Shown piece by piece: positions 26,345 through 36,403 of a stretch of DNA of 64,000 nucleotides (position 1 is the first letter of the stretch; each line of letters opens with the position of its first letter). A model generated the notes under the pieces. That model saw only the letters and a program-made list of their open reading frames with translations. It was not told where the DNA came from and did no database searches. The DNA comes from Neptunomonas marina (GTDB lineage Bacteria; Pseudomonadota; Gammaproteobacteria; Pseudomonadales; Balneatricaceae). The stretch spans positions 248,001 to 312,000 of the forward strand of contig NZ_SACQ01000002.1 of the NCBI RefSeq assembly GCF_004005935.1, written 5' to 3'. The position numbers and the translations under genes were made by a program.

Positions 26345-28498
26345 ATGCCGGAAGTTTGTAGTGTGATTTCACCAAAACGCCTTTTGCCCAACTTAGAGAA
26401 CTTCAGCATACACTCGAAACTGTTCCTGCTTGTTTCGGTGCTGCTGGTGAGTGTCTCTGTGATTCACCTGTTGTCGCAGCAGTTTTTCAAAGACGCGCTC
26501 TATGAATCACGCAAAGAGGTGCTGCGCAGCGTGGTTACCGGCACCGCCAATCAGCTGCAAAGCGTCGCCGAACGTAACGACATCTCCCCAGCAGAACAGA
26601 TGCAGTTAGCCAGCGATCTAATCAAAGGTTTCCGTTACGGCGAAGGTAACTACCTCTACCTCTTTACCAGCCAAGGCATCAGCATCTCCCACCCGCTGCG
26701 CCCCGATATCGAAGGCCAACCCTTAAGTTCGCTGTCAGACTCCATCGATACCTCGCTGTTAAAAGAGATGATCAGCAAAGCCGCCAGCGAAGGGAACGGT
26801 TACTGGACGTATCAGTGGCTCAGACCGGGCGATAGCCAACCCACCGATAAACTCAGCTATGCCATGCACGTAGCAGGCACCGATTGGGTCATTGGCAGCG
26901 GCTACTTCACTGAAGATATCGAAGGGATGCTCAATGACCAGCATACGCTGTATGTCACTCTGCTAGCGATCACAGCGATTTTTACCTTTATCTTATCTGG
27001 CGTTATCGCACGTAGTATCAGCCTACCGGCCCACCGAACCGTTAAGCAGATTGATCAGCTCGCCAGTGGCAACCTCGATATTTTAATTACCGATACGATG
27101 CGCCGAGATGAGTTCGGCACCATCGCCCGTGCTCTAGCCCACTTCCAAGAGCAAAGCCACGAAAATAGAGAGCTCAAAGATGCGCAAGAATACGCCAAAT
27201 ACTTAGAAGCTTTCGATCCCACCACACAACTGCTCAGCCGCAAAGCGCTCGGTGATCAGCTCTCACATATCTTGAAAAACAACCACCCTGGCGACCGCAC
27301 GGCTATTCTCGTTATCAAAGTTCCGTTGCTACGCGATATCTTATCCCAGTGGGAGGCCAACGCCAGCCGCGCAGTTGTCACTAATATCTCAGAGCGCCTA
27401 TGCCAAAGCGTCGCATCCGACGACCTCGTTGCCCGTCACGGCGATGATAGCTTTGCTGTGGTGCGCCCGCGCTTTTCGACCAATGAAGAGCTGCGCAATT
27501 TAACGGCTGCGATCCAACAATCCATTATGGATCCACAAGCCGATAGCCAATCACTGGCATTTAACTCGCGTATCGGGATTAGCATATCACCCAATGATGG
27601 CGACCAAGAGCTACTGCTCATCAGCCATGCTGAAGAGGCACTCAGTGAAGCACGTAGGCTTGAACTGGACTACATGCTGTTTGAGCAGCTTAAAACGCTT
27701 GCGGTCGATGAGCGTTTAGCGATGTGGAAAGATATCCAAGAAGCCATTGAGCAGGACCAGTTTCACCTTGTCTTTCAACCGCTGTTTGACTTAAAAACTA
27801 ACAAGCTCGTTTCAGCAGAGGTGCTGTTGCGCTGGCAGCACCCGCGTAGAGGCTTTGTTTCACCAGCCAGTTTTATCACCTTTGCGGAACAGAGCGGGCT
27901 TGTATCACGGCTCGACAAATGGGTTATCGCCGCAGCTGCCAAGCAGCTCGATACGTGGCGTCAGGATGGCTTAGACGCACCAACACTCGCGATCAACCTA
28001 TCGGGAATTACGTTTACCCGCAGCGACCTGCGCGAAGTGATCGATAGCGCTATCGAGCCCTACAACTTCCCTGCACACGCGCTGGAACTAGAGCTCACCG
28101 AAGGAGTACTCATCGAATCAATCGAGGTACTCCAAGAGAAGATAGAGCAACTCAAGGCTCGCCACATCAGCCTGTCCATCGACGACTTCGGTACCGGTTA
28201 CTCATCCTTGAGCCGCATTCGTAATCTAGCAATCAATAAAGTCAAAATTGACCGCTCTTTCATCGACGAGCTTGATGAAAATATCGGTGATCAAAAGATC
28301 GTTGAAGCGATTATCCATATGGCTCATGGTTTAGGCTTCGAGGTTGTCGCCGAGGGTGTCGAGACACTGGAGCAACTCAGCCAACTGCGCCATATGAACT
28401 GCGATATCGTCCAAGGTTTCTTTCTCAGCAAGCCACTGCCGGTGGATAAATTTGAACAGATGTTGGAAGACCAAAATATCGTTGTCGAGGTCGACTAA
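26345..28498 (+). CDS. Cache-HAMP-GGDEF-EAL protein, EAL intact and GGDEF degenerate
   Basis: 717-residue inner-membrane protein: helix 1 at about 26-44, single Cache-type periplasmic sensor at 50-195 (RYGEGNYLYLFTSQG, GTDWVIGSGYF), helix 2 at 201-222, HAMP to about 275, GGDEF-like domain, EAL domain from 460. The cyclase motif is G366-D-D-S-F370 instead of GGDEF and should be inactive. The phosphodiesterase residues are intact: E492-V-L, ELTE 583-586, DDFGTG 613-618, KID 634-636 and AEGVE 669-673. So c-di-GMP hydrolysis is expected. Start is uncertain: ATG 26345 has its AAAGGA very close, while GTG 26363 has GGAAG at ideal distance. Confidence 0.88.
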   Translation: MPEVCSVISPKRLLPNLENFSIHSKLFLLVSVLLVSVSVIHLLSQQFFKDALYESRKEVLRSVVTGTANQLQSVAERNDISPAEQMQLASDLIKGFRYGEGNYLYLFTSQGISISHPLRPDIEGQPLSSLSDSIDTSLLKEMISKAASEGNGYWTYQWLRPGDSQPTDKLSYAMHVAGTDWVIGSGYFTEDIEGMLNDQHTLYVTLLAITAIFTFILSGVIARSISLPAHRTVKQIDQLASGNLDILITDTMRRDEFGTIARALAHFQEQSHENRELKDAQEYAKYLEAFDPTTQLLSRKALGDQLSHILKNNHPGDRTAILVIKVPLLRDILSQWEANASRAVVTNISERLCQSVASDDLVARHGDDSFAVVRPRFSTNEELRNLTAAIQQSIMDPQADSQSLAFNSRIGISISPNDGDQELLLISHAEEALSEARRLELDYMLFEQLKTLAVDERLAMWKDIQEAIEQDQFHLVFQPLFDLKTNKLVSAEVLLRWQHPRRGFVSPASFITFAEQSGLVSRLDKWVIAAAAKQLDTWRQDGLDAPTLAINLSGITFTRSDLREVIDSAIEPYNFPAHALELELTEGVLIESIEVLQEKIEQLKARHISLSIDDFGTGYSSLSRIRNLAINKVKIDRSFIDELDENIGDQKIVEAIIHMAHGLGFEVVAEGVETLEQLSQLRHMNCDIVQGFFLSKPLPVDKFEQMLEDQNIVVEVD

Positions 28499-28535
28499 GA
28501 TGGCATAATGTCATTTTTTAACCTCAGAAGATCCC

Positions 28536-29273
28536 ATGCGTATACCCCGCTTTTATCAGCCCGAACACTTTGCCTGCGGCGAAACCGTGTCACTGAGTGA
28601 CGATGTTGTCCAACACGTGTGCCGCGTACTACGTATGAAAAGCGGCGAACTGATCACCCTATTTGATGGCCAAGGCAATGAACACTTATGTGAGCTAGTT
28701 GACGTTGCTAAACGCTCCGCCAACGTACAGGTGCGTGAAGTGACTCAGCTATCGCGCTCCAGTGCCCTCAAAGTGCATATTGGTCAGGCGCTCTCACGCG
28801 GTGAGCGAATGGACTATGCTGTGCAAAAATCCACTGAGATGGGCATGACCTCGATGACGCCGCTTTTTACCGAGCGTAGCGAGGTGAAACTCTCAGCAGA
28901 ACGCCAAGGAAAACGAATTCAGCACTGGCAACAGGTAGCGATCAGCGCATGCGAGCAATCGCTACGCAATGAGATTCCAGAGATTGCAGCACCGTGTCTG
29001 CTAACCGACTGGGTGCAACAGTGTGATGCGGAACTAAAACTCGTGTTGCATCATCACACCGAACAACCCTTGGCCGCGCTTGATGCACCCCAAAGTGTCG
29101 CGCTGCTGGTTGGCCCAGAAGGCGGTTTAACCGAAGCAGAAGTGGAACAAGCGATCGCTGCAGGCTTTAAACCGGTCGCCTTTGGCCCCAGAGTAATGAG
29201 AACAGAAACGGCTCCTGTAGCCGCTCAAGCAATCCTGCAATATATGTGGGGCGACTTGGGTCACGCCGGCTGA
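28536..29273 (+). CDS. rsmE: 16S rRNA (uracil(1498)-N(3))-methyltransferase
   Basis: 245-residue SPOUT-class methyltransferase that modifies U1498 of 16S rRNA. An N-terminal PUA-like domain precedes the knotted SAM-binding domain, with GPEGGL at 193-198 and RTETA at 222-226 as the diagnostic pair. It stands directly upstream of gshB, an order conserved in many gammaproteobacteria, and follows the Cache-GGDEF-EAL gene by 37 bases. Confidence 0.95.
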   Translation: MRIPRFYQPEHFACGETVSLSDDVVQHVCRVLRMKSGELITLFDGQGNEHLCELVDVAKRSANVQVREVTQLSRSSALKVHIGQALSRGERMDYAVQKSTEMGMTSMTPLFTERSEVKLSAERQGKRIQHWQQVAISACEQSLRNEIPEIAAPCLLTDWVQQCDAELKLVLHHHTEQPLAALDAPQSVALLVGPEGGLTEAEVEQAIAAGFKPVAFGPRVMRTETAPVAAQAILQYMWGDLGHAG

Positions 29274-29310
29274 CACCCGGTCCTTATCCGATCATAGAGG
29301 ACAATAAGTA

Positions 29311-30264
29311 ATGACATTGAAAATCGGCATCGTGATGGACCCGATCGATCAGATCAGTTTCAAGAAAGACAGCTCACTGGCTATGCTTTGGGCTGCACAG
29401 CGTAAAGGCTGGGATATCTGGTATATGGAGCCTCAGCACCTGTTCTCCCGTGATGGTGTTGTACAAGCCGATATGGCCCCCCTCTCAGTCGCGATGGACC
29501 CAGAGCAATGGTTTGAGCGGGGCGACTACCAGCGCCGTCCATTGGCGGATCTGGACGTTATCTTGATGCGTAAAGATCCACCGTTCGACCGCGAGTTCCT
29601 CTACACCACCCAACTGCTCGCCATGGCAGAGCGCGACGGTGTCATGCTGGTCAATCCAACGCAGCAACTACGTGACTGCAATGAAAAGCTGTTTGCAACT
29701 GAGTTCCCGCAATGCTGCCCGCCGGTGCTCGTCACCCGCCGAGAAGACCTGTTACGCGAGTTCCACGCCGAGCATAGCGATGTCATCTTCAAACCACTGG
29801 ACGGGATGGGCGGTAGTCAGATCTTCCGCATCCAACCTAATGGCGTTAATTTAGGTGTTATTATTGAAACGCTCACGCGCTATGGTGAAGAGACAATTAT
29901 GGCGCAGAAATATCTGCCTGAGATCATCGATGGCGACAAGCGTATTTTGATGATCAACGGTGAGCCACTACCCTATGCCTTGGCGCGTATACCTGCACAG
30001 GGTGAAACGCGCGGTAACCTAGCCGCAGGTGGCCGTGGTGAGGGCCGCCCACTAACAGATCGTGATCGCTGGATTTGCGAACAAGTCGGTCCAACACTGC
30101 GCGAAAAAGGGCTCTTTTTCGTGGGTCTGGATGTGATCGGCGATTATCTTACTGAAATCAATGTCACCAGCCCGACCTGTATTCGCGAGCTTGATAACCA
30201 GTTCGGCTTAGATATCGGTATGCAGTTGATGGATGCAATCGAATCAGCATGGAAGCCACGCTAA
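29311..30264 (+). CDS. gshB: Glutathione synthetase
   Basis: 317-residue ATP-grasp ligase joining gamma-glutamylcysteine and glycine to glutathione. N-terminal IGIVMDPIDQI, the KDPPFDREFLYTT substrate segment, ATP-grasp pieces FKPLDGMGGSQIF and GDKRILMINGEPLPYALAR, and the C-terminal EINVTSPT loop are all present. Start ATG 29311 follows AGAGGA. Next gene (tonB) starts two bases after the stop, so they are cotranscribed. Confidence 0.97.
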   Translation: MTLKIGIVMDPIDQISFKKDSSLAMLWAAQRKGWDIWYMEPQHLFSRDGVVQADMAPLSVAMDPEQWFERGDYQRRPLADLDVILMRKDPPFDREFLYTTQLLAMAERDGVMLVNPTQQLRDCNEKLFATEFPQCCPPVLVTRREDLLREFHAEHSDVIFKPLDGMGGSQIFRIQPNGVNLGVIIETLTRYGEETIMAQKYLPEIIDGDKRILMINGEPLPYALARIPAQGETRGNLAAGGRGEGRPLTDRDRWICEQVGPTLREKGLFFVGLDVIGDYLTEINVTSPTCIRELDNQFGLDIGMQLMDAIESAWKPR

Positions 30265-30265
30265 G

Positions 30266-31219
30266 GTGTATCAAAGCAACGCAAGCTCATTAGTAGCAGG
30301 TGCGCTCTCAACCATGGATCGGCTGGGCTATACGCTCTTTTTTGCTATTGCGTTGCATGGCGTCGCTATCTTCTCGATTACGTTTGGGCAGGAGCAAAAA
30401 TCGCCTCCGACCCAAACAGTCGAGGTTACGTTAGCGCAGCACAAGTCGGAGCAGGCGCCGGAGAAGTCTGATTTTCTGGCGCAACATAATCAACTGGGTA
30501 GCGGCACGGAAGAGGAAGCCCGTACGCTCTCTACCACAGAGGCCTCCAACTTCACCGACAATCGTATCCGCAACCAAGCGGCCGCTGCGGCGGTTCCAAC
30601 GAATCAACCACTCCCTCCAACACCGCCAAAGCCGATTGCAGAGGTGGCGCAAAAAAGCCAAGAAGTAGCGCCCAAACGAGCTAAGAAAGAGGTGATTAGC
30701 AGTAAAAAAGCAACGCAGAAAGTCGCTAAAAAGCGCGAAGATAAGCCTAAAACCGCAACAGCAACACCGGCGGCAGGCCAATCAACCTCGCTGCTTGCTC
30801 GCAGCCTAGAGATCGCCAACCTTGAGGCACAGATCGATTTTCGCCAGCAAGAGCTCGCAAAAAAGCCGCGCATTCGCCGCTTAACCTCAGTTTCAACAGC
30901 CGCCTCTAGCGATGCCGCTTACCTGGATAACTGGCGCCGCCGTATCGAACAAGTCGGCAACCTCTACTACCCAGAGGAAGCCCGTAAACGCGATCTCAAA
31001 GGCCGTCTACGCTTGTTGGTCGTTATCACGCCTGATGGCGCTTTGCAGAAAGTAGAAGTGCTCGGAACATCAGGAAATCGTATCTTAGATGATGCCGCAA
31101 TACGGATTGTCCAACTCGCAGCGCCCTTCCAGCCGTTCTCGGTAGAGATGCGCAAAACCACCGATATGCTAGAAATTATTCGCACGCTAGAATTTGAGAA
31201 TACGGCACAGTTGTACTAG
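30266..31219 (+). CDS. TonB-family energy transducer (TonB3-like)
   Basis: 317-residue protein with one N-terminal membrane helix (about 21-40), a periplasmic stretch rich in Pro, Lys and Ala (LPPTPPKPI, then lysine clusters), and a C-terminal TonB domain (YYPEEARKRDLKGRLRLLVV, then a LDDAAIRIVQLAAPF segment). Start taken as GTG 30266, one base after the gshB stop spacing, with GGAAG 10 bases upstream; ATG 30314 would be too close to the membrane helix but is not excluded. In Pseudomonas the tonB at this position (tonB3) has been linked to twitching motility, and pilT/pilU lie nearby here too. No exbB/exbD in the window. Confidence 0.85.
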   Translation: MYQSNASSLVAGALSTMDRLGYTLFFAIALHGVAIFSITFGQEQKSPPTQTVEVTLAQHKSEQAPEKSDFLAQHNQLGSGTEEEARTLSTTEASNFTDNRIRNQAAAAAVPTNQPLPPTPPKPIAEVAQKSQEVAPKRAKKEVISSKKATQKVAKKREDKPKTATATPAAGQSTSLLARSLEIANLEAQIDFRQQELAKKPRIRRLTSVSTAASSDAAYLDNWRRRIEQVGNLYYPEEARKRDLKGRLRLLVVITPDGALQKVEVLGTSGNRILDDAAIRIVQLAAPFQPFSVEMRKTTDMLEIIRTLEFENTAQLY

Positions 31220-31257
31220 AAATAGAGTGTCAGTATCTTTCCACGTGTGGTTTTGTC

Positions 31258-31824
31258 ATGTCGAGAAGTCAGACCAGTTTGCGCGACCAATTTCTTATCT
31301 CTATGCCCCATTTAGATGACGATGCATTCGCGCAGTCCATTATCTATATTTGTGACCATAGCGAATACGGTGCTATGGGGTTGGTGATCAACCGCCCGAT
31401 GCAGATGCACTTAGATGCCATGCTGAGTCATCTCGACCTACCCGAAAACCCTCAAGCGGCGGAAATTCCCGTATATGCCGGTGGACCTGTGCAGAGTGAT
31501 CGCGGTTTCGTGCTACACCGTGAGTTTCTTGGTAACCCGTGGCTTGCCACACATGCGATCACTGACAACCTCTTTCTGACGACCTCGCTGGATATCCTTG
31601 AAGCCATTGGCCAAACAAGCCAAGCCGATGCGCTTATTGCGCTCGGTTATGCCGGTTGGGGGCCGGGCCAGTTGGAGCAAGAAATTAGTGATAACGTTTG
31701 GTTAAGCTGTCCTGCGAATTCAGATATAATGTTCTCCCTGCCAGCAGAGGAGCGCATGCAAGCCGCTGCTGCTGGAATGGGCTTTAACCTGAATCAGCTT
31801 ACGGCACAATCTGGCCGCGCCTGA
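31258..31824 (+). CDS. algH: YqgE/AlgH family protein
   Basis: 188-residue protein of the YqgE/AlgH family, of uncertain biochemical function; AlgH was first named as a regulator of alginate genes in Pseudomonas. Conserved FLISMPHLDDDAFAQSIIYI near the start, GAMGLVINRPM, and GGPVQSDRGFVLH are clear. There is no good ribosome site, but the N terminus matches the family. Lies between tonB and ruvX as in Pseudomonas. Confidence 0.93.
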   Translation: MSRSQTSLRDQFLISMPHLDDDAFAQSIIYICDHSEYGAMGLVINRPMQMHLDAMLSHLDLPENPQAAEIPVYAGGPVQSDRGFVLHREFLGNPWLATHAITDNLFLTTSLDILEAIGQTSQADALIALGYAGWGPGQLEQEISDNVWLSCPANSDIMFSLPAEERMQAAAAGMGFNLNQLTAQSGRA

Positions 31825-31845
31825 TCACAACGCAAGACACCCCTA

Positions 31846-32322
31846 ATGACATCAACCAGCCAACAAGTGCTGGCCTTTGACTTTGGTACGCGCCGTATTG
31901 GTATCGCCACAGGCCAGACATTAACTCGCACCTCTACTGCGCTGGCCCCAATTTCTGCAAAAGATGGCATCCCTGACTGGCAGGCCCTTGATCGGGTCAT
32001 TGCCGAGTGGCAACCCGACACATTAGTGGTCGGCATCCCCCTAAATATGGATGGCACCATCAGCGAAATGGCACGGCGTGCTCGTAAATTTGCCAACCGT
32101 ATCCAAGACCGCTACCGCTGTGACTGCTTTCTTGTCGATGAGCGGCTCTCATCCGCAGAGGCCAAAGAGATCCATTTTGCGCACGGCGGCAGTGATAACT
32201 TTCGCGATGAGTCGGTTGATGGTCTGGCTGCACAAATCATTCTAGATAGCTGGTTTACGGATGAACAACGTATCCCCAGCCACACCCGTTTGGAGGACCT
32301 CTATGGTAACGGGCACGCTTAA
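31846..32322 (+). CDS. ruvX: RuvX/YqgF family Holliday junction resolvase-like nuclease
   Basis: 158-residue RNase H-fold nuclease, linked to Holliday junction resolution and to 5'-end processing of 16S rRNA precursor. The first acidic residue is in [15 protein letters not shown], followed by [19 protein letters not shown] and the C-terminal DGLAAQIIL with the catalytic aspartate. Length is normal. Overlaps the start of pyrR by 20 bases. Confidence 0.94.
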   Translation: MTSTSQQVLAFDFGTRRIGIATGQTLTRTSTALAPISAKDGIPDWQALDRVIAEWQPDTLVVGIPLNMDGTISEMARRARKFANRIQDRYRCDCFLVDERLSSAEAKEIHFAHGGSDNFRDESVDGLAAQIILDSWFTDEQRIPSHTRLEDLYGNGHA

Positions 32323-32815
32323 CGTCGAGTCACTACTTGAAAAGATGACAGCCGAGCTCTCGGTACTAATGAAACATCGCCAAATCGAGGACCCATTCAT
32401 TATTGGCATCCGCACCGGCGGCGTTTGGATCGCCGAGCAGTTACATCAAGCGCTGGATATTCAAAGCCCGCTGGGTACGCTAGACATCTCGTTCTATCGT
32501 GATGATTTTTCGCAGATCGGACTCAATCCGAGTGTTCAGCCCTCACAACTCCCTTGTGCTACCGAAGGCCGTGACATCATCTTGGTCGATGATGTGATCA
32601 TGAGTGGCCGCACCATACGAGCGGCCCTAAATGAGCTGTTCGATTATGGCCGTCCAGCGTCTGTTACGCTGGTAACCTTGGTTGACTTGCAACGCCGTCA
32701 GTTACCGATTCAAGCTGATGTGAACGGCGGTGTGCTGACACTGGATACCGACCAGCAGGTCAAACTCAACGGCCCTAACCCACTAACTCTCGAGATCAGC
32801 ACCAAAACGAGCTAA
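32303..32815 (+). CDS. pyrR: PyrR bifunctional pyrimidine regulator / uracil phosphoribosyltransferase
   Basis: 170-residue type I phosphoribosyltransferase. The PRPP-binding motif is [13 protein letters not shown] at 92-104. In Bacillus PyrR is an RNA-binding attenuator; in Gram-negatives its regulatory role is less clear and it has uracil phosphoribosyltransferase activity. ATG 32303 is chosen because GGAGGA (32292-32297) lies upstream inside the ruvX end, although the frame opens at 32261. Fourteen bases before pyrB, with no intervening attenuator hairpin, so any RNA regulation would have to act further upstream. Confidence 0.92.
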   Translation: MVTGTLNVESLLEKMTAELSVLMKHRQIEDPFIIGIRTGGVWIAEQLHQALDIQSPLGTLDISFYRDDFSQIGLNPSVQPSQLPCATEGRDIILVDDVIMSGRTIRAALNELFDYGRPASVTLVTLVDLQRRQLPIQADVNGGVLTLDTDQQVKLNGPNPLTLEISTKTS

Positions 32816-32829
32816 CCGCTGGAGCGATT

Positions 32830-33834
32830 ATGTTTGAGCCACAAGACCCCAACCGTATTCAGCTCAACAGCAATGGGCAGCTGAAGCACTTTATTACTAC
32901 CGAAGGTTTATCTAAAGCACTCCTAACAGAGATCTTGGACACCGCCGACTCCTTTATCGATATGAGTGAGCAGCAGGTTAAGAAAGTCCCGCTGCTGCGT
33001 GGTAAAACTGTCGTAAACCTCTTTTTTGAGGCCAGTACGCGCACCTTAAGTACCTTTGAGTTGGCGGCGAAACGCCTCTCAGCCGACGTGTTGAATCTTA
33101 ATATCAGCACCTCCTCGACATCCAAAGGCGAAACGCTCAAGGACACCCTGCAAACCCTAGAAGCGATGCATTCCGATATGTTTGTCGTGCGCCACTCCGA
33201 CAGCGGTGCACAACACTTTATCGCCCAGCATGTTTCTCCCGATGTTGCGGTGATCAACGCCGGCGACGGACGCCACGCGCATCCGACCCAAGCGATGCTG
33301 GATATGATGACCATTCGCCGCCACAAAGGCGCGTTCGAGCCGCTGGTGGTGGCCATCGTTGGCGATATTTTGCACTCACGCGTTGCGCGCTCCCAAATCC
33401 ATGCCCTGCGCACCTTAGGGGCCGCTGAGGTCCGTCTTATCGCACCCAAAACGCTGCTCCCACGTCATATCGAAATGCTAGGCGTGAAGGTCTATACCGA
33501 TATGAATGAAGGCCTCAAAGACTGCGATGTTGTGATGATGCTGCGTCTGCAAAAAGAGCGTATGAAAAGTGCTCTGCTGCCGAGCGAATCGGAATTCTAC
33601 CGCCTTTACGGTTTGACCGAAGAGAAACTCAAGCTCGCTAAACCCGATGCGGTGGTGATGCACCCCGGCCCAATCAACCGCGGTGTAGAGATTGAGTCGT
33701 CCGTAGCAGACGGGCCACGCTCATTGATTCTTGATCAAGTTACCAACGGTATCGCTGTGCGTATGGCTGTGATGTCGATGGCGATGAGCGGACAAGTGGC
33801 CGAGAAGAACAACCGTATGGAGGCTGCACAATGA
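32830..33834 (+). CDS. pyrB: Aspartate carbamoyltransferase catalytic chain
   Basis: 334-residue enzyme making N-carbamoyl-L-aspartate, the committed step of pyrimidine synthesis. Carbamoyl-phosphate motif STRT at 69-72 ([13 protein letters not shown]), HPTQAMLDM, and [14 protein letters not shown] near the end. Its N-terminal extension relative to E. coli PyrB, and the following pseudo-dihydroorotase gene with a 4-base overlap, match the class A (Pseudomonas-type) ATCase, a dodecamer of PyrB and PyrC'. No pyrI is present. Confidence 0.96.
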   Translation: MFEPQDPNRIQLNSNGQLKHFITTEGLSKALLTEILDTADSFIDMSEQQVKKVPLLRGKTVVNLFFEASTRTLSTFELAAKRLSADVLNLNISTSSTSKGETLKDTLQTLEAMHSDMFVVRHSDSGAQHFIAQHVSPDVAVINAGDGRHAHPTQAMLDMMTIRRHKGAFEPLVVAIVGDILHSRVARSQIHALRTLGAAEVRLIAPKTLLPRHIEMLGVKVYTDMNEGLKDCDVVMMLRLQKERMKSALLPSESEFYRLYGLTEEKLKLAKPDAVVMHPGPINRGVEIESSVADGPRSLILDQVTNGIAVRMAVMSMAMSGQVAEKNNRMEAAQ

Positions 33835-35108
33835 TCGTCGCAATCGAAAATGGCCGCCTGATCGACCCTAAACAGCAACGTGACGAGGTCACCTCGATCT
33901 ACCTACAAGACGGAAAAGTTGTCGCCATTGGCCAACCACCAGCCGGCGAGATCACCCAGCGCATCGATGCCACAGGTCTGGTGGTGACACCCGGCCTGAT
34001 CGATATGGCCGCGCATGTTCGCGAGCCGGGCTATACCCAGAAAGGCACAATTAGCTCCGAGTCAGCCGCTGCGGTGGCAGGTGGCATCACCACGTTACTC
34101 ACCCCACCAACTACCAGCCCCGTCGTGGACAACCCTGCGGTCGCTGAACTCATTGTTGACCGCGCCCAAGCCACGGGCTTAGCCAACGTATTACCCATGG
34201 GCGCACTCACGAAAGGGCTCGAAGGCGAGCAACTGGCCCCCATGCATGCGCTGCATCGTTCTGGCTGTGTGGCGTTCACAAATGCACGCGCTGCAATTCC
34301 TAGTAGTCTGACATTGATGCGCTGCCTAGAGTACGCCAGCACTCATGACTTTCTGGTGATCTTCCAACCTCAAGATGCTCAGCTCGCCGCTAACGGCTGT
34401 ATGCATGACGATACCACCTGCACGCGCTTGGGCTTGGCAGGTATCCCAGAAACCGCCGAGACCATCGAGGTCGCCCGCTGCCTGCTGCTCGTTGAGCAGA
34501 CCGATGTGCGCGCACATTTTGGCCAACTATCGTGTGAGCGCTCGGTACGTATGGTGATGGATGCGCGTAATCGCGGCCTGAATGTCACCGCAGATGTTGC
34601 GATTCATCATCTGTTACTTTCAGATGAGAACGTTGATGGTTTCAACAGCATGTTCCATGTCATTCCACCCTTGCGCGGTCAGCTCGACCGAGCAGGCTTA
34701 CGCCATGCACTGCTGAATGATGGTATTCAAGCCATCTGCTCAGACCACCAGCCACATGACCCAGCTGCCAAACAAGCCCCCTTTGCCGCGACAGAACCGG
34801 GTATTTCTGGCCTTGAAACGTTGTTGCCGCTTGGCCTATTACTGGTGGAGCAGGAGCTCATTACACTGCCACAGCTCGTTGAAAAGCTAACGGCAGGCCC
34901 TGCGAATATATTGGGACTGGCTGCTGGCTCTCTAGCAGTGGGTGAGGTAGCGGACCTTTGTATCTTTGATCCGGAGGCACAATGGGAAGTACTGCCAGAG
35001 ACTTTGCGCTCAACCGGTAAGAACACACCGTTCTTGGGTATGACCCTCAAAGGCCGCGTTACGAGCACGTGGGTGGCTGGCCGCGAAGTTTATCAGCTCA
35101 ACGCGTAA
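33831..35108 (+). CDS. pyrC': Dihydroorotase-like protein PyrC', probably catalytically inactive
   Basis: 425-residue amidohydrolase-fold protein related to dihydroorotase. The first metal motif HxH is broken: the segment reads D58-M-A60-A61-H62, with alanine at the first histidine. Further on, a QPQD segment stands where an HxED-type motif is expected and AHFGQLS has lost its second histidine, although SDHQPH survives. This pattern is known for PyrC' of Pseudomonas, an inactive homologue needed to assemble class A aspartate carbamoyltransferase. The 4-base overlap with pyrB (ATGA) supports a complex made in equal amounts. An active dihydroorotase should be encoded elsewhere. Confidence 0.92.
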   Translation: MIVAIENGRLIDPKQQRDEVTSIYLQDGKVVAIGQPPAGEITQRIDATGLVVTPGLIDMAAHVREPGYTQKGTISSESAAAVAGGITTLLTPPTTSPVVDNPAVAELIVDRAQATGLANVLPMGALTKGLEGEQLAPMHALHRSGCVAFTNARAAIPSSLTLMRCLEYASTHDFLVIFQPQDAQLAANGCMHDDTTCTRLGLAGIPETAETIEVARCLLLVEQTDVRAHFGQLSCERSVRMVMDARNRGLNVTADVAIHHLLLSDENVDGFNSMFHVIPPLRGQLDRAGLRHALLNDGIQAICSDHQPHDPAAKQAPFAATEPGISGLETLLPLGLLLVEQELITLPQLVEKLTAGPANILGLAAGSLAVGEVADLCIFDPEAQWEVLPETLRSTGKNTPFLGMTLKGRVTSTWVAGREVYQLNA

Positions 35109-35150
35109 TACCATCGCTAGCTGTTAAAAAACACGCCGTGAACCGCACTA

Positions 35151-35178
35151 AAAAAGCCGCCTGATGAGGCGGCTTTTT
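35151..35178. terminator. Bidirectional rho-independent terminator between pyrC' and pilU
   Basis: AAAAAGCCGCC / GGCGGCTTTTT stem with a six-base loop. A-run on one side and T-run on the other serve both convergent units. Confidence 0.9.
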
Positions 35179-35191
35179 ACATTCAAGCTTG

Positions 35192-36361
35192 TTACATTTT
35201 GTGGATATCTAAATCGCCCTCAATGTTCAAGCTATCCTCTTCATCTTGCAGGAAGAGGCTATCCGAAGACTCAAAGCCTTTCGCTAACTCAGGGTTGGTC
35301 TCTGCGCTCAGCTTGATCATCAAGCGTAGATCGTTCGCAGAATCCGCATGAGCCAGCGCCGTTTCGTAAGTTATCGCACCCTCTTTATACAACTCAAACA
35401 GCGCCTGATCGAAGGTTTGCATACCCAAGTTCGTTGATTTCTTAATCACGTCCTTGATCTCATGCACCTCACCCTTACGGATAAGATCTTGGATCAACGG
35501 CGTACAGATCATCACCTCGATTGCAGCACGGCGCCCTTTACCATCGGTGGTAGGTAATAGCTGTTGTGCAACAATGGCTTTCAGGTTGAGCGACAACTCC
35601 ATCCAGAGCTGGTCATGATGCTCAGGCGGGAAGAAGCTGATAATCCGGTCCAATGCTTGGTTGGCATTGTTAGCGTGCAACGTCGCCAAACATAGGTGGC
35701 CAGTTTCGGCAAAGGTTAAGCCGTACCCCATCAGCTCACGTGTTCGAATTTCACCCATCAAGATAACGTCGGGGGCTTGTCGCAACGTGTTACGCAACGC
35801 CACCTCGAAGGAGTCGGTATCCAAGCCGACCTCACGCTGCGTGATGATCGACTCTTTGTGCTCGTGGATATACTCGATTGGGTCTTCGATGGTGATGATG
35901 TGGCCGCGACTGTTGCGGTTACGATAATCGATCAACGATGCCAACGAGGTGGATTTACCCGTTGAGGTTCCCCCTACGAACAGGATTAAGCCACGCTTGG
36001 TCATGGCCAGATCTTTCATCACCGGTGGCAGGTTGAGCTCCTCAAAGCCCGGAATCGTCATATTGATCCGACGCAGCACCATGCCAGCAGAGTTACGCTG
36101 CAAATAGGCGCTCACACGGAAACGACCAAGCCCTGGGGCACTGATGGCGAAATTACACTCATTCGTCGCTTCGTACTCGGCGATCTGCTTATCGTTCATG
36201 GTTGAATAAACCAAGGAACGTGCCTGAGACGGTTTAAGCGGCTCTTTGGTTAATGGCTTTAACGTGCCATCGACTTTGATGCTAGGGCGAGCACCTGCGG
36301 TTATAAATAGGTCAGACGCTCCGCGCTCCACCATCACTTTCAGTAGCTGGGTAAACTCCAC
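35192..36361 (-). CDS. pilU: PilU, type IV pilus retraction ATPase
   Basis: 389-residue PilT/PilU-family ATPase that works with PilT to retract type IV pili in twitching motility. Walker A spans 130-138 (GGTSTGKST), with ITIEDPIEYIH (Walker-B-like Asp box), GEIRTRELM and TLHANNANQALDRII. Start is GTG 36361, preceded by GAGGAGAG at good distance. It has an acidic C-terminal extension absent from PilT, as usual for PilU. Second gene after pilT in the same orientation, 42 bases apart. Confidence 0.95.
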   Translation of the reverse strand: MEFTQLLKVMVERGASDLFITAGARPSIKVDGTLKPLTKEPLKPSQARSLVYSTMNDKQIAEYEATNECNFAISAPGLGRFRVSAYLQRNSAGMVLRRINMTIPGFEELNLPPVMKDLAMTKRGLILFVGGTSTGKSTSLASLIDYRNRNSRGHIITIEDPIEYIHEHKESIITQREVGLDTDSFEVALRNTLRQAPDVILMGEIRTRELMGYGLTFAETGHLCLATLHANNANQALDRIISFFPPEHHDQLWMELSLNLKAIVAQQLLPTTDGKGRRAAIEVMICTPLIQDLIRKGEVHEIKDVIKKSTNLGMQTFDQALFELYKEGAITYETALAHADSANDLRLMIKLSAETNPELAKGFESSDSLFLQDEEDSLNIEGDLDIHKM

Positions 36362-36403
36362 TGTTATACTCTCCTCATCGCCAGCTCGACTGCGTTGTTA
36401 TCG

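Noticed and set aside
32859-33449. A 196-codon open frame antisense to pyrB
   Set aside because: It lies entirely within the confidently coding pyrB gene, has no ribosome site and resembles no protein; a by-product of codon usage.
35579-35990. Variant Walker A of PilU (GGTSTGKST) as a sign of inactivation
   Set aside because: It still satisfies GxxxxGKS/T, and the other ATPase motifs are intact.
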